From the NCBI RefSeq assembly GCF_003634275.1, contig NZ_RBWY01000001.1, positions 248,001-312,000 of the forward strand: a stretch of DNA of 64,000 nt. The letters run 5' to 3'. The notes below the pieces were generated by a model that was not told the origin of the DNA, did no database searches, and saw only the letters and a program-made list of their open reading frames with translations. Positions within the stretch are counted from its first letter, which is position 1; every line of letters begins with the position of its first letter. The translations under genes and the position numbers were made by a program. Below are positions 55,042 through 64,000 of the stretch, one piece after another. Origin of the DNA: Orbus hercynius. GTDB taxonomy: Bacteria; Pseudomonadota; Gammaproteobacteria; Enterobacterales; Orbaceae.

Positions 55042-56655
55042 ATGCAACTTAAAAAAGTAATTGTGTTTCTGTTTGTGTGCTCAATACCAACCATAACTCT
55101 GCAAGCTTTAGCAAGTGAATCGACTGCTAAAGTTGATTTGACTAAAGTTACCTTATATTTAAGCGGCGCTGAGTTACAGGGCACGTCAGTTGTGAAAGTC
55201 CCAAAAGGCGAGAGTGAGATTTTATTAATTGGTTTAGCTAAAACGATCAATCCAAATTCGATTAACGTCGGATTGAATAATAAAGCCATGATTTTATCAA
55301 CCACATTAGTTGATGATTATATGGTACAAAAATCTAGCTCGGACAAGCAAATGGCATTGACTACGGCATTAAAAAAATTAGAAGACGAAAAAGCAGTCCT
55401 ATCGATAAAATTAGCGGCAGTTAATGAAGAAATTGCGTTATTGAAGGGTAACCGAATTGATACGATTATCAAACCAAATGGCTCTATTAATGATGCAAAA
55501 CAGGTAATGGGATTTGTAAAAGAGAACTTGATTACTGCTTTAACGGAGCAGAGAGCAATAGAACTTAAACAAGCTGAACTCCAAAAGTCAATCAAACAAT
55601 ATCAGCTGCAAATTAATCAAGAAGATCGAGGTGACAATTTACCACAAAAAGCAATTAAAGTGAAAATTTATAGTGATGAATCAATTGAACTGCCAATTTC
55701 GCTCTCATACATCACGCCAGAGGCTGGTTGGGAACCGATTTATGATGTAAGAGTAAAAGATATTAGCTCACCAGTTGGTTTAACGTACAAAGCAAATGTG
55801 TATCAATATAGCGGCTTAAATTGGAATAATATTGATTTAACATTATCGACAGCAAATCCAAGTCAAGGTATTACTGCACCAGAGCTCGCTCCCTGGAATA
55901 TTTCCTTGTACGATAGCAAAAGATATGGTGTATCTAATGCAAAAACAGTGCTTTATGAGGCGAAACAAAGCGAGGTAAATTATGATGTTCTCCAGCAAAA
56001 AAATAACGTTATAAATTATATTGTAACTGATAATAATGGTTTAAATTTACAATTTAATATCAAGCTACCTTATACAATCACAGGTTATAGTAATGATAAT
56101 ATCTTAGTTTTACAGCAGCGGGATGCTGCGGCTCAATATCGTTATATTGCCATTCCTAAATTAGATAATCATGTATTTTTACAAGCGCAAATTACCCATT
56201 GGGATACCCTTGCCTTATTACCAGGCAAATCAACAGTCTTTTATGCCGGCAATTATGTGGGTGAAGGATATCTAACAACACAAGGCGTCAAAGATACGCT
56301 TAATATCTCACTTGGTCGTGATAATGAGATCATTGTTGCGCGTAATCAGGATCTAAATGAAACATCTAAGCCATCTTTTTTTGGTAATGAAGTATCGCAA
56401 AAATTTGCTTACACCATTGATGTTAAAAACCTGAAAGAGCGTGAGATTAACATGACGGTTTATGATCAATTACCGGTTATCGAAAATAAAACGATTACCT
56501 TAGACGATACAAAATATTCAGGTGCTAGTTATGATAAAGATACAGGATTACTCACCTGGCAAATACATTTGGCAGCTAAAGAGACCAAGCAGCTACCATT
56601 TAGTTTTAAAATAACCTACCCAAAGGATAAAGCTGATAATATCATCGGCTTATAA
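55042..56655 (+). CDS. Secreted DUF4139/MuiA-like protein
   Basis: 537-aa exported protein. Signal peptide KKVIVFLFVCSIPTITLQALA; an N-terminal DUF4140-like strand region (KVTLYLSGAELQGTSVVKVPKG), a coiled coil (about 105-185) and a C-terminal DUF4139 domain (about 200-535) with YDVRVKDISSPVGLTYKANVYQYSGLNW and LSTANPSQ. This matches the mucoidy-inhibitor MuiA family in layout; the function is unknown. Start ATG 55042 has AGAGGG upstream; an ATG at 55021 overlaps the nagK stop. recD follows 23 bp on. Confidence 0.8.
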   Translation: MQLKKVIVFLFVCSIPTITLQALASESTAKVDLTKVTLYLSGAELQGTSVVKVPKGESEILLIGLAKTINPNSINVGLNNKAMILSTTLVDDYMVQKSSSDKQMALTTALKKLEDEKAVLSIKLAAVNEEIALLKGNRIDTIIKPNGSINDAKQVMGFVKENLITALTEQRAIELKQAELQKSIKQYQLQINQEDRGDNLPQKAIKVKIYSDESIELPISLSYITPEAGWEPIYDVRVKDISSPVGLTYKANVYQYSGLNWNNIDLTLSTANPSQGITAPELAPWNISLYDSKRYGVSNAKTVLYEAKQSEVNYDVLQQKNNVINYIVTDNNGLNLQFNIKLPYTITGYSNDNILVLQQRDAAAQYRYIAIPKLDNHVFLQAQITHWDTLALLPGKSTVFYAGNYVGEGYLTTQGVKDTLNISLGRDNEIIVARNQDLNETSKPSFFGNEVSQKFAYTIDVKNLKEREINMTVYDQLPVIENKTITLDDTKYSGASYDKDTGLLTWQIHLAAKETKQLPFSFKITYPKDKADNIIGL

Positions 56656-56678
56656 GTGCTAATTTAGAAGGGCTGTTG

Positions 56679-58565
56679 ATGGGGCATATTGCATTGTTAG
56701 ATAAATTAAAATCAAGTGGCATGATTATGCCACTTGATTATCATCTCGCGCTGTTTTTTATCCGGCAATCTAAATTAACCGATTCTTTGGCTTTGTCTCG
56801 ATTTGCTTTTTTAATTGTGTGGCTAAATATTGAAGTGAGAGCAGGTCATGTCTGTATAAATATCACTCAAATCACCAAACACAATTTAGAATATCGTTTT
56901 GGCCGCGAATATGTTACTCGAATTTTTTCTGATTTAGATGAACCAACATGGCATGATTGGATAAAATTATGTGAACGAGTTGGTCAAAACATAATCAGTG
57001 ATGGTAGCTGTTTATCCCCATTAATACGCAATGACAATCGAATCTACTTTCAGCGTATGTGGTTATATGAAAAACACGTGGCAGCATATTTTAATAGTGC
57101 ATTAACATGTCAGGTTGTAGAGCGGCAAGCAAATCAACTATTAAATGATTTATTTCCATCAACGAGTGCGTCACATGATATAGATTGGCAAAAAGTTGCT
57201 GCGGCTTTAGCGGTTATTCATCCCGTCGCAATTATTTCAGGTGGACCGGGTACGGGTAAAACCACCACCATTAGTAAAATTTTAGCCGTACTCGTTTCAA
57301 TGCATCAACATGATAGCTTATCGCCATTACGCATTGTTGCTGCAGCACCTACGGGCAAAGCCGCAGCTAGATTAACAGAATCACTATCTAAAGCAATATC
57401 GACATTACCGGTGCCTAAATCAATCAAGCAGCGTATTCCTATCGAAGCTTTAACATTGCACCGATTACTCGGCGCTAGTTCTAATAACCGTCAATATCGA
57501 TATCACCAAGGCAATCCATTAAGTATCGATATCTTATTAATTGATGAAGCATCAATGATTGATTTACCCATGATGTCGAGTGTGATTGCTGCCTTACCTA
57601 ATAATGCTAGATTGATTTTATTAGGCGATAAAGAACAGCTCTCCTCTGTTGAAGCTGGTGCGGTATTTGGTGATTTATGTGCACAATTACAGCGAGGCTA
57701 TAGTGAGCAGCAAGTACAGATGATTAGTCAATTGACCGGATATGTTTTAGAAGCAAAATCTGCGCAGGTTTCTATTGCTGATCATGTGTGTTTGTTACAA
57801 AAAAGCTACCGATTTTCTAGCGAGTCAGGCATTGGTTTGCTAGCTAATGCTATCAAAGCGGGTCGATACCCGCATGTTATGACATTATTACAATCTAAAA
57901 ACTACTCGGATTTAACATTTCATGAAATAAGTTGTCGTGATCAATATCAGCAAGCGGTTGAACAATGTGCTAATAATTATTTAAATTATTTACAAATAAT
58001 AATATCCAAATCGAATGACATCAAAACCATATTAGACTCTTTTGCGCAATTTAGATTATTGTGTGCGTTAAGGGAGGGCCCGTTTGGGGTGCTTGGTTTG
58101 AATGAGATGATTGAGCGGCTATTAGCTCAAAAAAAAGTCATTAATCTTATTAAACGCGATGGTTGGTATATTGGTCGACCGATAATGATATTAAAAAATA
58201 GCTTTTCACTAGGACTATTTAATGGCGATATTGGTATTACGCTACCTTCTCTTGACGATGCTAATAAACTCAAAGTGTATTTTTTATTACCTAATGGCGA
58301 GATAAAAGGTGTTGCACCTTTTCGGCTTCCTGAGCATGAAACCGCGTATGCCATGACGATTCATAAATCGCAAGGTTCGGAGTTTGGATCGGTGAGCATT
58401 ATTTTACCAAACGAATATTCACCATTATTGACGCGTTCATTACTATATACAGCAGTTACTAGAGCAAAAAATCACATAACACTTTATTCACCTTATACCA
58501 TTATTGAAAAAACAATTAATACTCAAATTGAGCGGCAAAGTGGATTGGCTAATTTACTAATTTAA
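56679..58565 (+). CDS. recD: Exodeoxyribonuclease V alpha subunit RecD
   Basis: 628-aa SF1B helicase. N-terminal RecD domain (DYHLALFFIRQSK..), Walker A GGPGTGKTTTISK at ~185-197, LIDEASMID (motif II), GDKEQLSSVEAGAVFGDL, and the C-terminal TIHKSQGSEF and YTAVTRAK. RecD is the fast 5'-3' motor of RecBCD. recB and recC are not next to it, unlike the enteric recBD pair. Start at ATG 56679 with AGAAGGG at 6 nt; TTG 56676 is too close to it. Confidence 0.94.
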   Translation: MGHIALLDKLKSSGMIMPLDYHLALFFIRQSKLTDSLALSRFAFLIVWLNIEVRAGHVCINITQITKHNLEYRFGREYVTRIFSDLDEPTWHDWIKLCERVGQNIISDGSCLSPLIRNDNRIYFQRMWLYEKHVAAYFNSALTCQVVERQANQLLNDLFPSTSASHDIDWQKVAAALAVIHPVAIISGGPGTGKTTTISKILAVLVSMHQHDSLSPLRIVAAAPTGKAAARLTESLSKAISTLPVPKSIKQRIPIEALTLHRLLGASSNNRQYRYHQGNPLSIDILLIDEASMIDLPMMSSVIAALPNNARLILLGDKEQLSSVEAGAVFGDLCAQLQRGYSEQQVQMISQLTGYVLEAKSAQVSIADHVCLLQKSYRFSSESGIGLLANAIKAGRYPHVMTLLQSKNYSDLTFHEISCRDQYQQAVEQCANNYLNYLQIIISKSNDIKTILDSFAQFRLLCALREGPFGVLGLNEMIERLLAQKKVINLIKRDGWYIGRPIMILKNSFSLGLFNGDIGITLPSLDDANKLKVYFLLPNGEIKGVAPFRLPEHETAYAMTIHKSQGSEFGSVSIILPNEYSPLLTRSLLYTAVTRAKNHITLYSPYTIIEKTINTQIERQSGLANLLI

Positions 58566-58591
58566 ATTTATTTTGTAATTATTGAATTGAT

Positions 58592-58611
58592 AAAGGGTCT
58601 TTCGACCCTTT
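58592..58611. terminator. Hairpin between recD and gltL
   Basis: Stem AAAGGGTC / GACCCTTT with loop TTTC between convergent genes. No T-run on either strand, so termination is plausible but unproven. Confidence 0.5.
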
Positions 58612-58620
58612 AAGAGATTA

Positions 58621-59346
58621 TTAGTGGATAATTTTGGCAAGGAAGTCTTTCGCTCTATCAGACTGCGGATTATTAAAAAATTGTTCTTTTGACGTATCTT
58701 CAATAATTTCACCCGCATCCATAAAGATAACGCGATTAGCGACCTTTCTAGCAAATCCCATTTCATGAGTAACAACCATCATAGTCATTCCTTCATAAGC
58801 GAGTTCAACCATAACATCTAGCACTTCATTAACCATTTCAGGATCAAGGGCGGATGTTGGCTCATCAAATAACATCACCACCGGATCCATACATAATGCT
58901 CTCGCAATTGCAACACGTTGTTGCTGACCACCTGATAGTTGACTTGGTAGCTTATTAGCATGGTCAGATAGACCGACTCGCTCAAGTAAAGAACGCGCTT
59001 TTTCTTTTGCTTCTTTATCAGAACGACCAAGCACTTTGATTTGCGCTAATGTTAAGTTCTTCAATATTGTTAGGTGTGGAAATAATTCAAAGTGTTGAAA
59101 TACCATCCCCACTTTAGATCGTAAATTAGCTAAATTAGTTGATTTATTCGTGACTTCAGTGTCGCCAATAAAGATTTGCCCCATTTGCACCGGTTCAAGC
59201 CCATTAACAGTTTTGATTAATGTTGATTTACCAGAGCCTGATGGGCCACAAACAACGACGACTTCACCTTTTTTAACATCTGTTGAGCAATTTTTTAATA
59301 CTTGGAATTTGCCATACCATTTTGAAACATTTTTTAAGGAAATCAT
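58621..59346 (-). CDS. gltL: Glutamate/aspartate ABC transporter ATP-binding protein
   Basis: 241-aa ABC ATPase. Walker [12 protein letters not shown]-loop [10 protein letters not shown], signature [15 protein letters not shown], Walker [13 protein letters not shown]-loop VTHEMGFAR. Nearly the same as E. coli GltL by eye. Last gene of the gltIJKL unit, energising uptake of glutamate and aspartate. gltK ends 2 bp upstream. Confidence 0.95.
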   Translation of the reverse strand: MISLKNVSKWYGKFQVLKNCSTDVKKGEVVVVCGPSGSGKSTLIKTVNGLEPVQMGQIFIGDTEVTNKSTNLANLRSKVGMVFQHFELFPHLTILKNLTLAQIKVLGRSDKEAKEKARSLLERVGLSDHANKLPSQLSGGQQQRVAIARALCMDPVVMLFDEPTSALDPEMVNEVLDVMVELAYEGMTMMVVTHEMGFARKVANRVIFMDAGEIIEDTSKEQFFNNPQSDRAKDFLAKIIH

Positions 59347-59348
59347 TT

Positions 59349-60041
59349 TTAGTCCTTTTTCAAATAACTAACTAAACGTGATGCACTAAAGCTGATAATA
59401 AAGTAACAGATAGCGGCAAAAATGATCATTGAATATTCAGCTGTGCCGCCTTGTCCTTTACCGATGATAGTGACGCTTGCACCAAATAGATCCGTCAGAC
59501 TCATCACATAAACTAATGAGGTATCTTGGAATAAGATAATACCTTGTGTTAATAATAGTGGTACCATTGCCTTGAATGCTTGCGGTAGTATAATCAAACG
59601 CATTGTTTGGCTTTTTGTCATACCTAAGGCAAAAGCTGCATGATACTGGCCTTTGCTTACTGCATTAATACCTGCTCGAATTATCTCAGAATAATAAGCC
59701 GCCTCAAACAGCGCAAAAGCGATCATAGCGGATGCAACGCGCACATCAGCATAGGGTGGCAGATTAAACACGTGTTTAATGACTTGTGGTAGCACAAAAT
59801 AAAACCAAAGTAACACTAATAGTAATGGTATGGAACGGAAAAGATTCACATAACATTTAGCAAAGACACGTAATATTTTAATATTTGATAAACGCATTAA
59901 AGCTAATGCAGTACCAATGATAATCCCAAAAATAATGGCAGTAATCGTAATTTTGAGTGTTAATCCTAAACCACTGAGTAATAAATCTGTATTATCCATT
60001 ACAAGTGACGGAATATTAATAATCCATTCAAATAACTGCAT
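59349..60041 (-). CDS. gltK: Glutamate/aspartate ABC transporter permease GltK
   Basis: 230-aa inner-membrane permease with five helices. EAA loop: [56 protein letters not shown] is conserved in GltK. The gene starts TAATGATG: GGAGG is 6 nt before the second ATG, so I take 60041. It overlaps or abuts the gltJ stop. Confidence 0.93.
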   Translation of the reverse strand: MQLFEWIINIPSLVMDNTDLLLSGLGLTLKITITAIIFGIIIGTALALMRLSNIKILRVFAKCYVNLFRSIPLLLVLLWFYFVLPQVIKHVFNLPPYADVRVASAMIAFALFEAAYYSEIIRAGINAVSKGQYHAAFALGMTKSQTMRLIILPQAFKAMVPLLLTQGIILFQDTSLVYVMSLTDLFGASVTIIGKGQGGTAEYSMIIFAAICYFIISFSASRLVSYLKKD

Positions 60042-60043
60042 CA

Positions 60044-60778
60044 TTAACCTCCACTCATCATGTTAGGTAAGCGAGTTTTCTTTTCAACTCTACGCATAAT
60101 CAAAATAACCGCATAATTTACAATCGCAAAGGCTAGGGTCACACCGCATAGTATCTCAACGATACTATTTGTTTGCTCATTGATACGGTCAATTTGCCCA
60201 GTCAAATCAAGCAGGCCTATTGTTGAGGCAACGGATGAGTTTTTAATAATATTGGTCATCTCTGAGGTTAACGTTGGGATAATTTTACGATAAGCATTAG
60301 GCAGCAATATATGATAATACGTCTGTACTTGCGTAAGTCCTAATGCGGTAGCGGCGTATTTTTGCCCAACAGGTAATGTTTGGATACCGGTTCTTACTTG
60401 TTCTGCAATACGTGCAGAAGTAAATAGGCCTAGTGCTACCATTGCTAAAACAAAGCATTGAATATTGGGATCAAGATCTTCCATAAACCAGACTTTAAGC
60501 GATCCACTTAATATCTGTGGCAGCAATGTATACCACAGAAACATTTGCACTAATAGTGGAATATTACGGAAAATATCGACGTAATAGATAGCAAACTTTC
60601 GTAAAAATTTACTATTCGACGTGCGCATAATACCGACTATAGAACCAAATATAAAGGCAATAATCCATGCTGATATGGCCAGAGAAAGGGTGACAGTCAA
60701 CCCACTCAAAAGCCAATTAAGGTATATTCCATCACCATAAGGTGTGGGTTCAAAAAATAGTGTCCAATTAAAATTCAT
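60044..60778 (-). CDS. gltJ: Glutamate/aspartate ABC transporter permease GltJ
   Basis: 244-aa permease, five helices. Start [22 protein letters not shown] and EAA loop [37 protein letters not shown] match GltJ. Pairs with GltK in the membrane. Located 76 bp after gltI; in E. coli the gap also holds a hairpin regulating expression of the binding protein, but none was clear here. Confidence 0.93.
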   Translation of the reverse strand: MNFNWTLFFEPTPYGDGIYLNWLLSGLTVTLSLAISAWIIAFIFGSIVGIMRTSNSKFLRKFAIYYVDIFRNIPLLVQMFLWYTLLPQILSGSLKVWFMEDLDPNIQCFVLAMVALGLFTSARIAEQVRTGIQTLPVGQKYAATALGLTQVQTYYHILLPNAYRKIIPTLTSEMTNIIKNSSVASTIGLLDLTGQIDRINEQTNSIVEILCGVTLAFAIVNYAVILIMRRVEKKTRLPNMMSGG

Positions 60779-60854
60779 ATTATCAATTTATCAGTTTTGT
60801 ACTGAGTATTTACTATACTCAGTACATTAATGAACAAAATAAGCGAGACTAAAA

Positions 60855-61775
60855 TTAGTCTAATGCGTTATCGTTAGGGGCAGCAAAAAGCTCTACCATT
60901 TTAGATGAAATCTCTAAATCCATGTTAGCCCCTCTAGGTGGTACGGGTTGAGTAAACCAACGATTATAAGATTCTAATGCTTGCCCTGATGTTTGAGCAT
61001 CTGCGATGGCTTTATCCATGAGTTGCTTAAATTGAGTATCGCCTTTGCGAAGCATACAGCCATAAGCTTCATAAGATAGTGGTTCGCCGACAATAGTCCA
61101 TTGTGTTGGGTCAATAGCTCTTGATCGTTCGCCCGCGAGCAAGGCATCATCCATCAAAAATGCAGCGGCACGGCCCGTTTCAAGTGCCTTAAACGCATCA
61201 CTGTGATCTTTAGGAGTAATGATACGCATTTTCAAATTATCTCTATTATTAATTTGATTTAAGCGAATTTCTGAGGTTGTACCTGCTGTTGTAACAACAT
61301 TTTTACCTTTTAAATCGTCAATACTGTTAATCTTTCCATCGTTTTTGACAAGGAAGCGGGTACCTACGATATAAATAGTATCTGAAAAGTCGACCACTTT
61401 TTGGCGTTCAAGGTTATTGGTGGTTGAACCGCATTCAAAGTCATAAGTATAGTTATTAAGTAACTGAATACGTGTTTTTGAAGTTACTGGTAAATATTTC
61501 ACCTGTAAATTTGGCATGTTTAACTCTTTTTTTACTGCATCGACAATCAGGTTAGAGTAATCCTGAGAATATCCCACAACATTTTGATCATTATCATAAT
61601 AAGAAAAGGGAATCGAGGATTCTCTGTGACCAACAACAATGACACCTGAGTCTTTAATTTTAGCTAATGTCCCGGTTAGTTCTTCTGCGTTTGCCACTGA
61701 TTGAACTAATCCAAGTAAAGCAAAAGATAAAATTAACTGGGTCAATTTACCTGTAGGTTTTTTTTGATTAATCAT
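60855..61775 (-). CDS. gltI: Glutamate/aspartate-binding protein GltI
   Basis: 306-aa periplasmic binding protein. Signal peptide to about VANA|EEL. Type II fold blocks: GVIVVGHRESSIPFSYYD, VGYSQDYSNLIVDAV, DFECGSTTNNLERQKVVDFS, and GRAAAFLMDDALLAGE. First gene of the transporter. Start at ATG 61775 because GAGGAG lies 6 nt before it; an ATG two codons earlier sits directly on that site. Confidence 0.93.
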   Translation of the reverse strand: MINQKKPTGKLTQLILSFALLGLVQSVANAEELTGTLAKIKDSGVIVVGHRESSIPFSYYDNDQNVVGYSQDYSNLIVDAVKKELNMPNLQVKYLPVTSKTRIQLLNNYTYDFECGSTTNNLERQKVVDFSDTIYIVGTRFLVKNDGKINSIDDLKGKNVVTTAGTTSEIRLNQINNRDNLKMRIITPKDHSDAFKALETGRAAAFLMDDALLAGERSRAIDPTQWTIVGEPLSYEAYGCMLRKGDTQFKQLMDKAIADAQTSGQALESYNRWFTQPVPPRGANMDLEISSKMVELFAAPNDNALD

Positions 61776-61965
61776 ACTCATCTCCTCTTTCTTTAGATTG
61801 TATTGCCTTTAAAATAAAGAATATTTTATTGGCAGCTGAACATTATAACTGATTTTTGATTATAAATGTATTATTTTTGCATACTTATGCTATTGCTAGC
61901 ATTTGGTTGAGCTTAATTCACGACATCTTTTTAATGATTAAGCAAGAAATATGCCATAACTTTAT

Positions 61966-63525
61966 TTAGCGTTTTTTACCGATAAAAAGGATAATAATTA
62001 GCGCAAGTAATAGAATGTAATAAAGATAGTTTCCCCATCTTGCATACGGCGTAAGTCCGATACTTGGATTAAGCGTTGTCGTGAGCGTTGTGGTTTCAAA
62101 CTGTGGGATTTGATTACTGATTAGACCTTGCGGAGTAATGACGGCTGTAATACCGTTATTTGTACTTCGCAGTAGTGTTCGGCCAAATTCCAATGCTCTT
62201 GCTCTGGCCATTTGTAAATGCTGCCAAGGTCCAATACTATCGCCAAACCAAGCATCATTGGAGACAGTTAATAAAAAGTCAGTATTCCCATCAAAGTTTT
62301 GTAAGATGAGATCAGATAAAACCACTTCATAGCAAATCACCGTTGAAAAGCGGAATCCTTTCATGACCAATGGTTTTTGGATAGTTGGGCCAGATGACAT
62401 TGATGACATTGGAATATTTAGTATCGATGCTATCGGTTTTAATAATGACTCTAATGGCGTGTATTCGCCAAATGGCACCAAGTGATGTTTGAGATAGCGG
62501 TTTGTAGTTGGATATTGATAAGGCTGAGTATCGCCCAATACAATTAATGAATTATAAATCTGAGTTTGATCCGCTTGACGGACAAGATCAATAATGCCGA
62601 CGGCAACCGCTGTATTATTGGCTATTGCCAGCTCATCAAGCGATATGAGGTAACTTTGTTGATTGATCTCTAAATCAGTGATCGCCGCTTCCGGCCAAAT
62701 AACGATATCACTTGTCTTAATATGCTGCTGAGTTAAATCACTGTATGTTTGACGTGTGGTATTTAATTGTTCTCTACTCCAGCGTATAGACTGGGGGATA
62801 TTACCTTGTACCAACGAAATATTAGCTTGACGAGTGCTATCAATCTGTGTCCAATGAATCGTTTTGAACCAAAATGAGGCGGTAAATATCACTATTATGG
62901 TGCAAATGGCACTGTAAATATGCCACTTACCACACATATTATAATGCTGCCAATTTATGACAATTCGGTAATATACATAGGCAAAAATACCACTACAAAT
63001 GGTAAAAGTCAGTGTCACACCATTAATACCTAGAATTGGAAATAATCCGCCTAAAGGCGATTCTAATTGGCTATAGCCAAATATTAGCCATGCAAAGCCA
63101 TTTAATAATGTACCGCGAATATATTCGGTGAGCTGCCAAAATAATGGCGCTAAAATGATAAACTGTTTAAATGAGTAAGGCTGACAGTGTTTTCTTAATA
63201 GCCGCAATAATAGCGCAAATATCATGGGGTATAATGCAAGATATGCAACCAATAGGAACAAGATACCAATTGATAAGATAGTTGGAACATCACCGTATTG
63301 TTTAATACTAATATAAACCCAGTGAACCCCAGATAAAAAATAACCAAAACCCCAACTAAATGCGACCAATGCAGTTTGTTTGGCTGTTTGTTGATTGATA
63401 AATAACAAAAGCCCAACGAATGAGATAAACGCAAGTGGCCAGTAGTCAAAAGGGGAATAGCTAAAAACCGCTATTCCACCGAAGATAAAACTTAGCAGGC
63501 ATTTTATGGATAATTTTTGTCTCAT
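61966..63525 (-). CDS. lnt: Apolipoprotein N-acyltransferase
   Basis: 519-aa inner-membrane enzyme that adds the third acyl chain to lipoproteins. About six N-terminal membrane helices (1-210), then a nitrilase domain with the catalytic triad: Glu in [10 protein letters not shown], the Lys region after VPFGEYTP, and Cys in TVICYEVV, followed by SNDAWFGDS. One more helix at the C-terminus. The start overlaps the corC stop by 4 bp (ATGA), the usual corC-lnt order. Confidence 0.95.
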   Translation of the reverse strand: MRQKLSIKCLLSFIFGGIAVFSYSPFDYWPLAFISFVGLLLFINQQTAKQTALVAFSWGFGYFLSGVHWVYISIKQYGDVPTILSIGILFLLVAYLALYPMIFALLLRLLRKHCQPYSFKQFIILAPLFWQLTEYIRGTLLNGFAWLIFGYSQLESPLGGLFPILGINGVTLTFTICSGIFAYVYYRIVINWQHYNMCGKWHIYSAICTIIVIFTASFWFKTIHWTQIDSTRQANISLVQGNIPQSIRWSREQLNTTRQTYSDLTQQHIKTSDIVIWPEAAITDLEINQQSYLISLDELAIANNTAVAVGIIDLVRQADQTQIYNSLIVLGDTQPYQYPTTNRYLKHHLVPFGEYTPLESLLKPIASILNIPMSSMSSGPTIQKPLVMKGFRFSTVICYEVVLSDLILQNFDGNTDFLLTVSNDAWFGDSIGPWQHLQMARARALEFGRTLLRSTNNGITAVITPQGLISNQIPQFETTTLTTTLNPSIGLTPYARWGNYLYYILLLALIIILFIGKKR

Positions 63526-64000
63526 TCGTGCTCGGTATGTTCTAAATCAGGTTCAGCAGCACCGGTTGGTAAAGTGACATGCAATTGAATAATGCGACGT
63601 TTATCGACCAAAACAACTTTAAATTGGTAGCCTTTTATCGTGGTTGTTTCACCTTTGACAGGTAAGCGGCCAAATTGCTGCATGACTAATCCGCCAACAG
63701 TATCGACGTCTTCATCACTAAAGTTTGTATTAAATATTTCATTAAAATCTTCTATATTGGTCAGTGCGCGAACAGTATAGACAAAAGGGGCTAGTTTACG
63801 AATGTCACGATCTTCAATTTCGTCATACTCATCCTCTATATCACCAACAATGAGCTCTAACACGTCTTCAATTGTCACTAGACCGGAAACGCCACCAAAT
63901 TCATCAATTGCGATTGCCATGTGATACCGATGCATACGGAACTCTTTTAACATATGATCAACACGCTTACTTTCGGGCACCACAACTGCGGGTCTAAGAA
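63522..64000 (-). CDS. corC: CorC, C-terminal part (cut by window end)
   Basis: The frame runs off the window end with no start, so only the last ~159 residues are present: end of the CBS-pair domain ([47 protein letters not shown]) and the CorC_HlyC domain ([17 protein letters not shown]). CorC is linked to Mg/Co resistance and precedes lnt in enterics (also after ybeY/ybeZ). A GTG at 63983 is not the true start. Confidence 0.93.
   Translation of the reverse strand, partial: LRPAVVVPESKRVDHMLKEFRMHRYHMAIAIDEFGGVSGLVTIEDVLELIVGDIEDEYDEIEDRDIRKLAPFVYTVRALTNIEDFNEIFNTNFSDEDVDTVGGLVMQQFGRLPVKGETTTIKGYQFKVVLVDKRRIIQLHVTLPTGAAEPDLEHTEHE

Overview
The window is a stretch of AT-rich gammaproteobacterial chromosome. 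Nearly every core protein is recognisably enteric-like (leuBCD, tmaR, yciH, holB/tmk, htpX, tolC, cpdA, fur, fldA, cydAB, rhlB, trxA, ispDF/truD, gltIJKL, lnt). Gene order is only partly that of Escherichia, and the base composition is much lower in GC. An insect-gut Orbaceae-type bacterium (Gilliamella/Frischella/Orbus relatives) or a Pasteurellales-like relative fits best. This is inference from sequence style; no database was searched.

Layout. 1-5.4 kb: 3' end of leuA, then leuBCD, a YafE-type methyltransferase and a HxpB-type phosphatase. 5.5-9.1 kb: tmaR, then pyrF-yciH and tmk-holB on the minus strand, then a lone 62-aa small protein. 9.2-14.4 kb: ampG-nitroreductase, ldhA, and galE-(frameshifted GNAT)-yceF. 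14.5-24.4 kb: 4.5S RNA, htpX, ydiK, an ecotin with a lipobox, tolC, nudF-cpdA, cls/yciA/yciB, fur and fldA. 24.6-29.6 kb: sucCD and the cytochrome bd operon cydABX, behind a promoter with an FNR-like site at about -41.5. 29.7-35.9 kb: epmA-rmuC, a four-gene minor pseudopilin operon (ppdA/ppdB/ygdB/ppdC type), and rhlB divergent from trxA.

35.9-41.4 kb is an accessory, scarred region. It holds a SGNH-like orphan, a decayed alpha/beta-hydrolase tail, two decayed IS3-family orfA starts, an IS6-family transposase with its catalytic core deleted, a 39-nt inverted repeat, and an intact LysR regulator divergent from a SnoaL-alpha/beta-hydrolase fusion enzyme.

41.4-50.3 kb is an integrated island. 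A 79-nt exact direct repeat lies at its left end and inside an intact tRNA-Ser(UGA) at its right end, next to a tyrosine integrase. Cargo is a complete Type III restriction-modification system (mod-res) converging on a sigma-70-like factor with an unusual N-terminal extension, which lies downstream of a small membrane protein. The sigma factor and membrane protein are the most likely place for an undescribed element in this window, possibly controlling the island.

50.4-64 kb returns to core genes: tusE, ftsB-ispD-ispF-truD-pcm (without surE between truD and pcm), nagK, a DUF4139 protein, recD, the glutamate/aspartate ABC transporter gltIJKL, lnt and the 3' part of corC.

Working links: leuABCD is the leucine branch; cydABX is low-oxygen respiration; tusE acts in tRNA thiolation; ispD/ispF in isoprenoid synthesis; gltIJKL takes up acidic amino acids; lnt finishes lipoprotein maturation, including the predicted ecotin lipoprotein.
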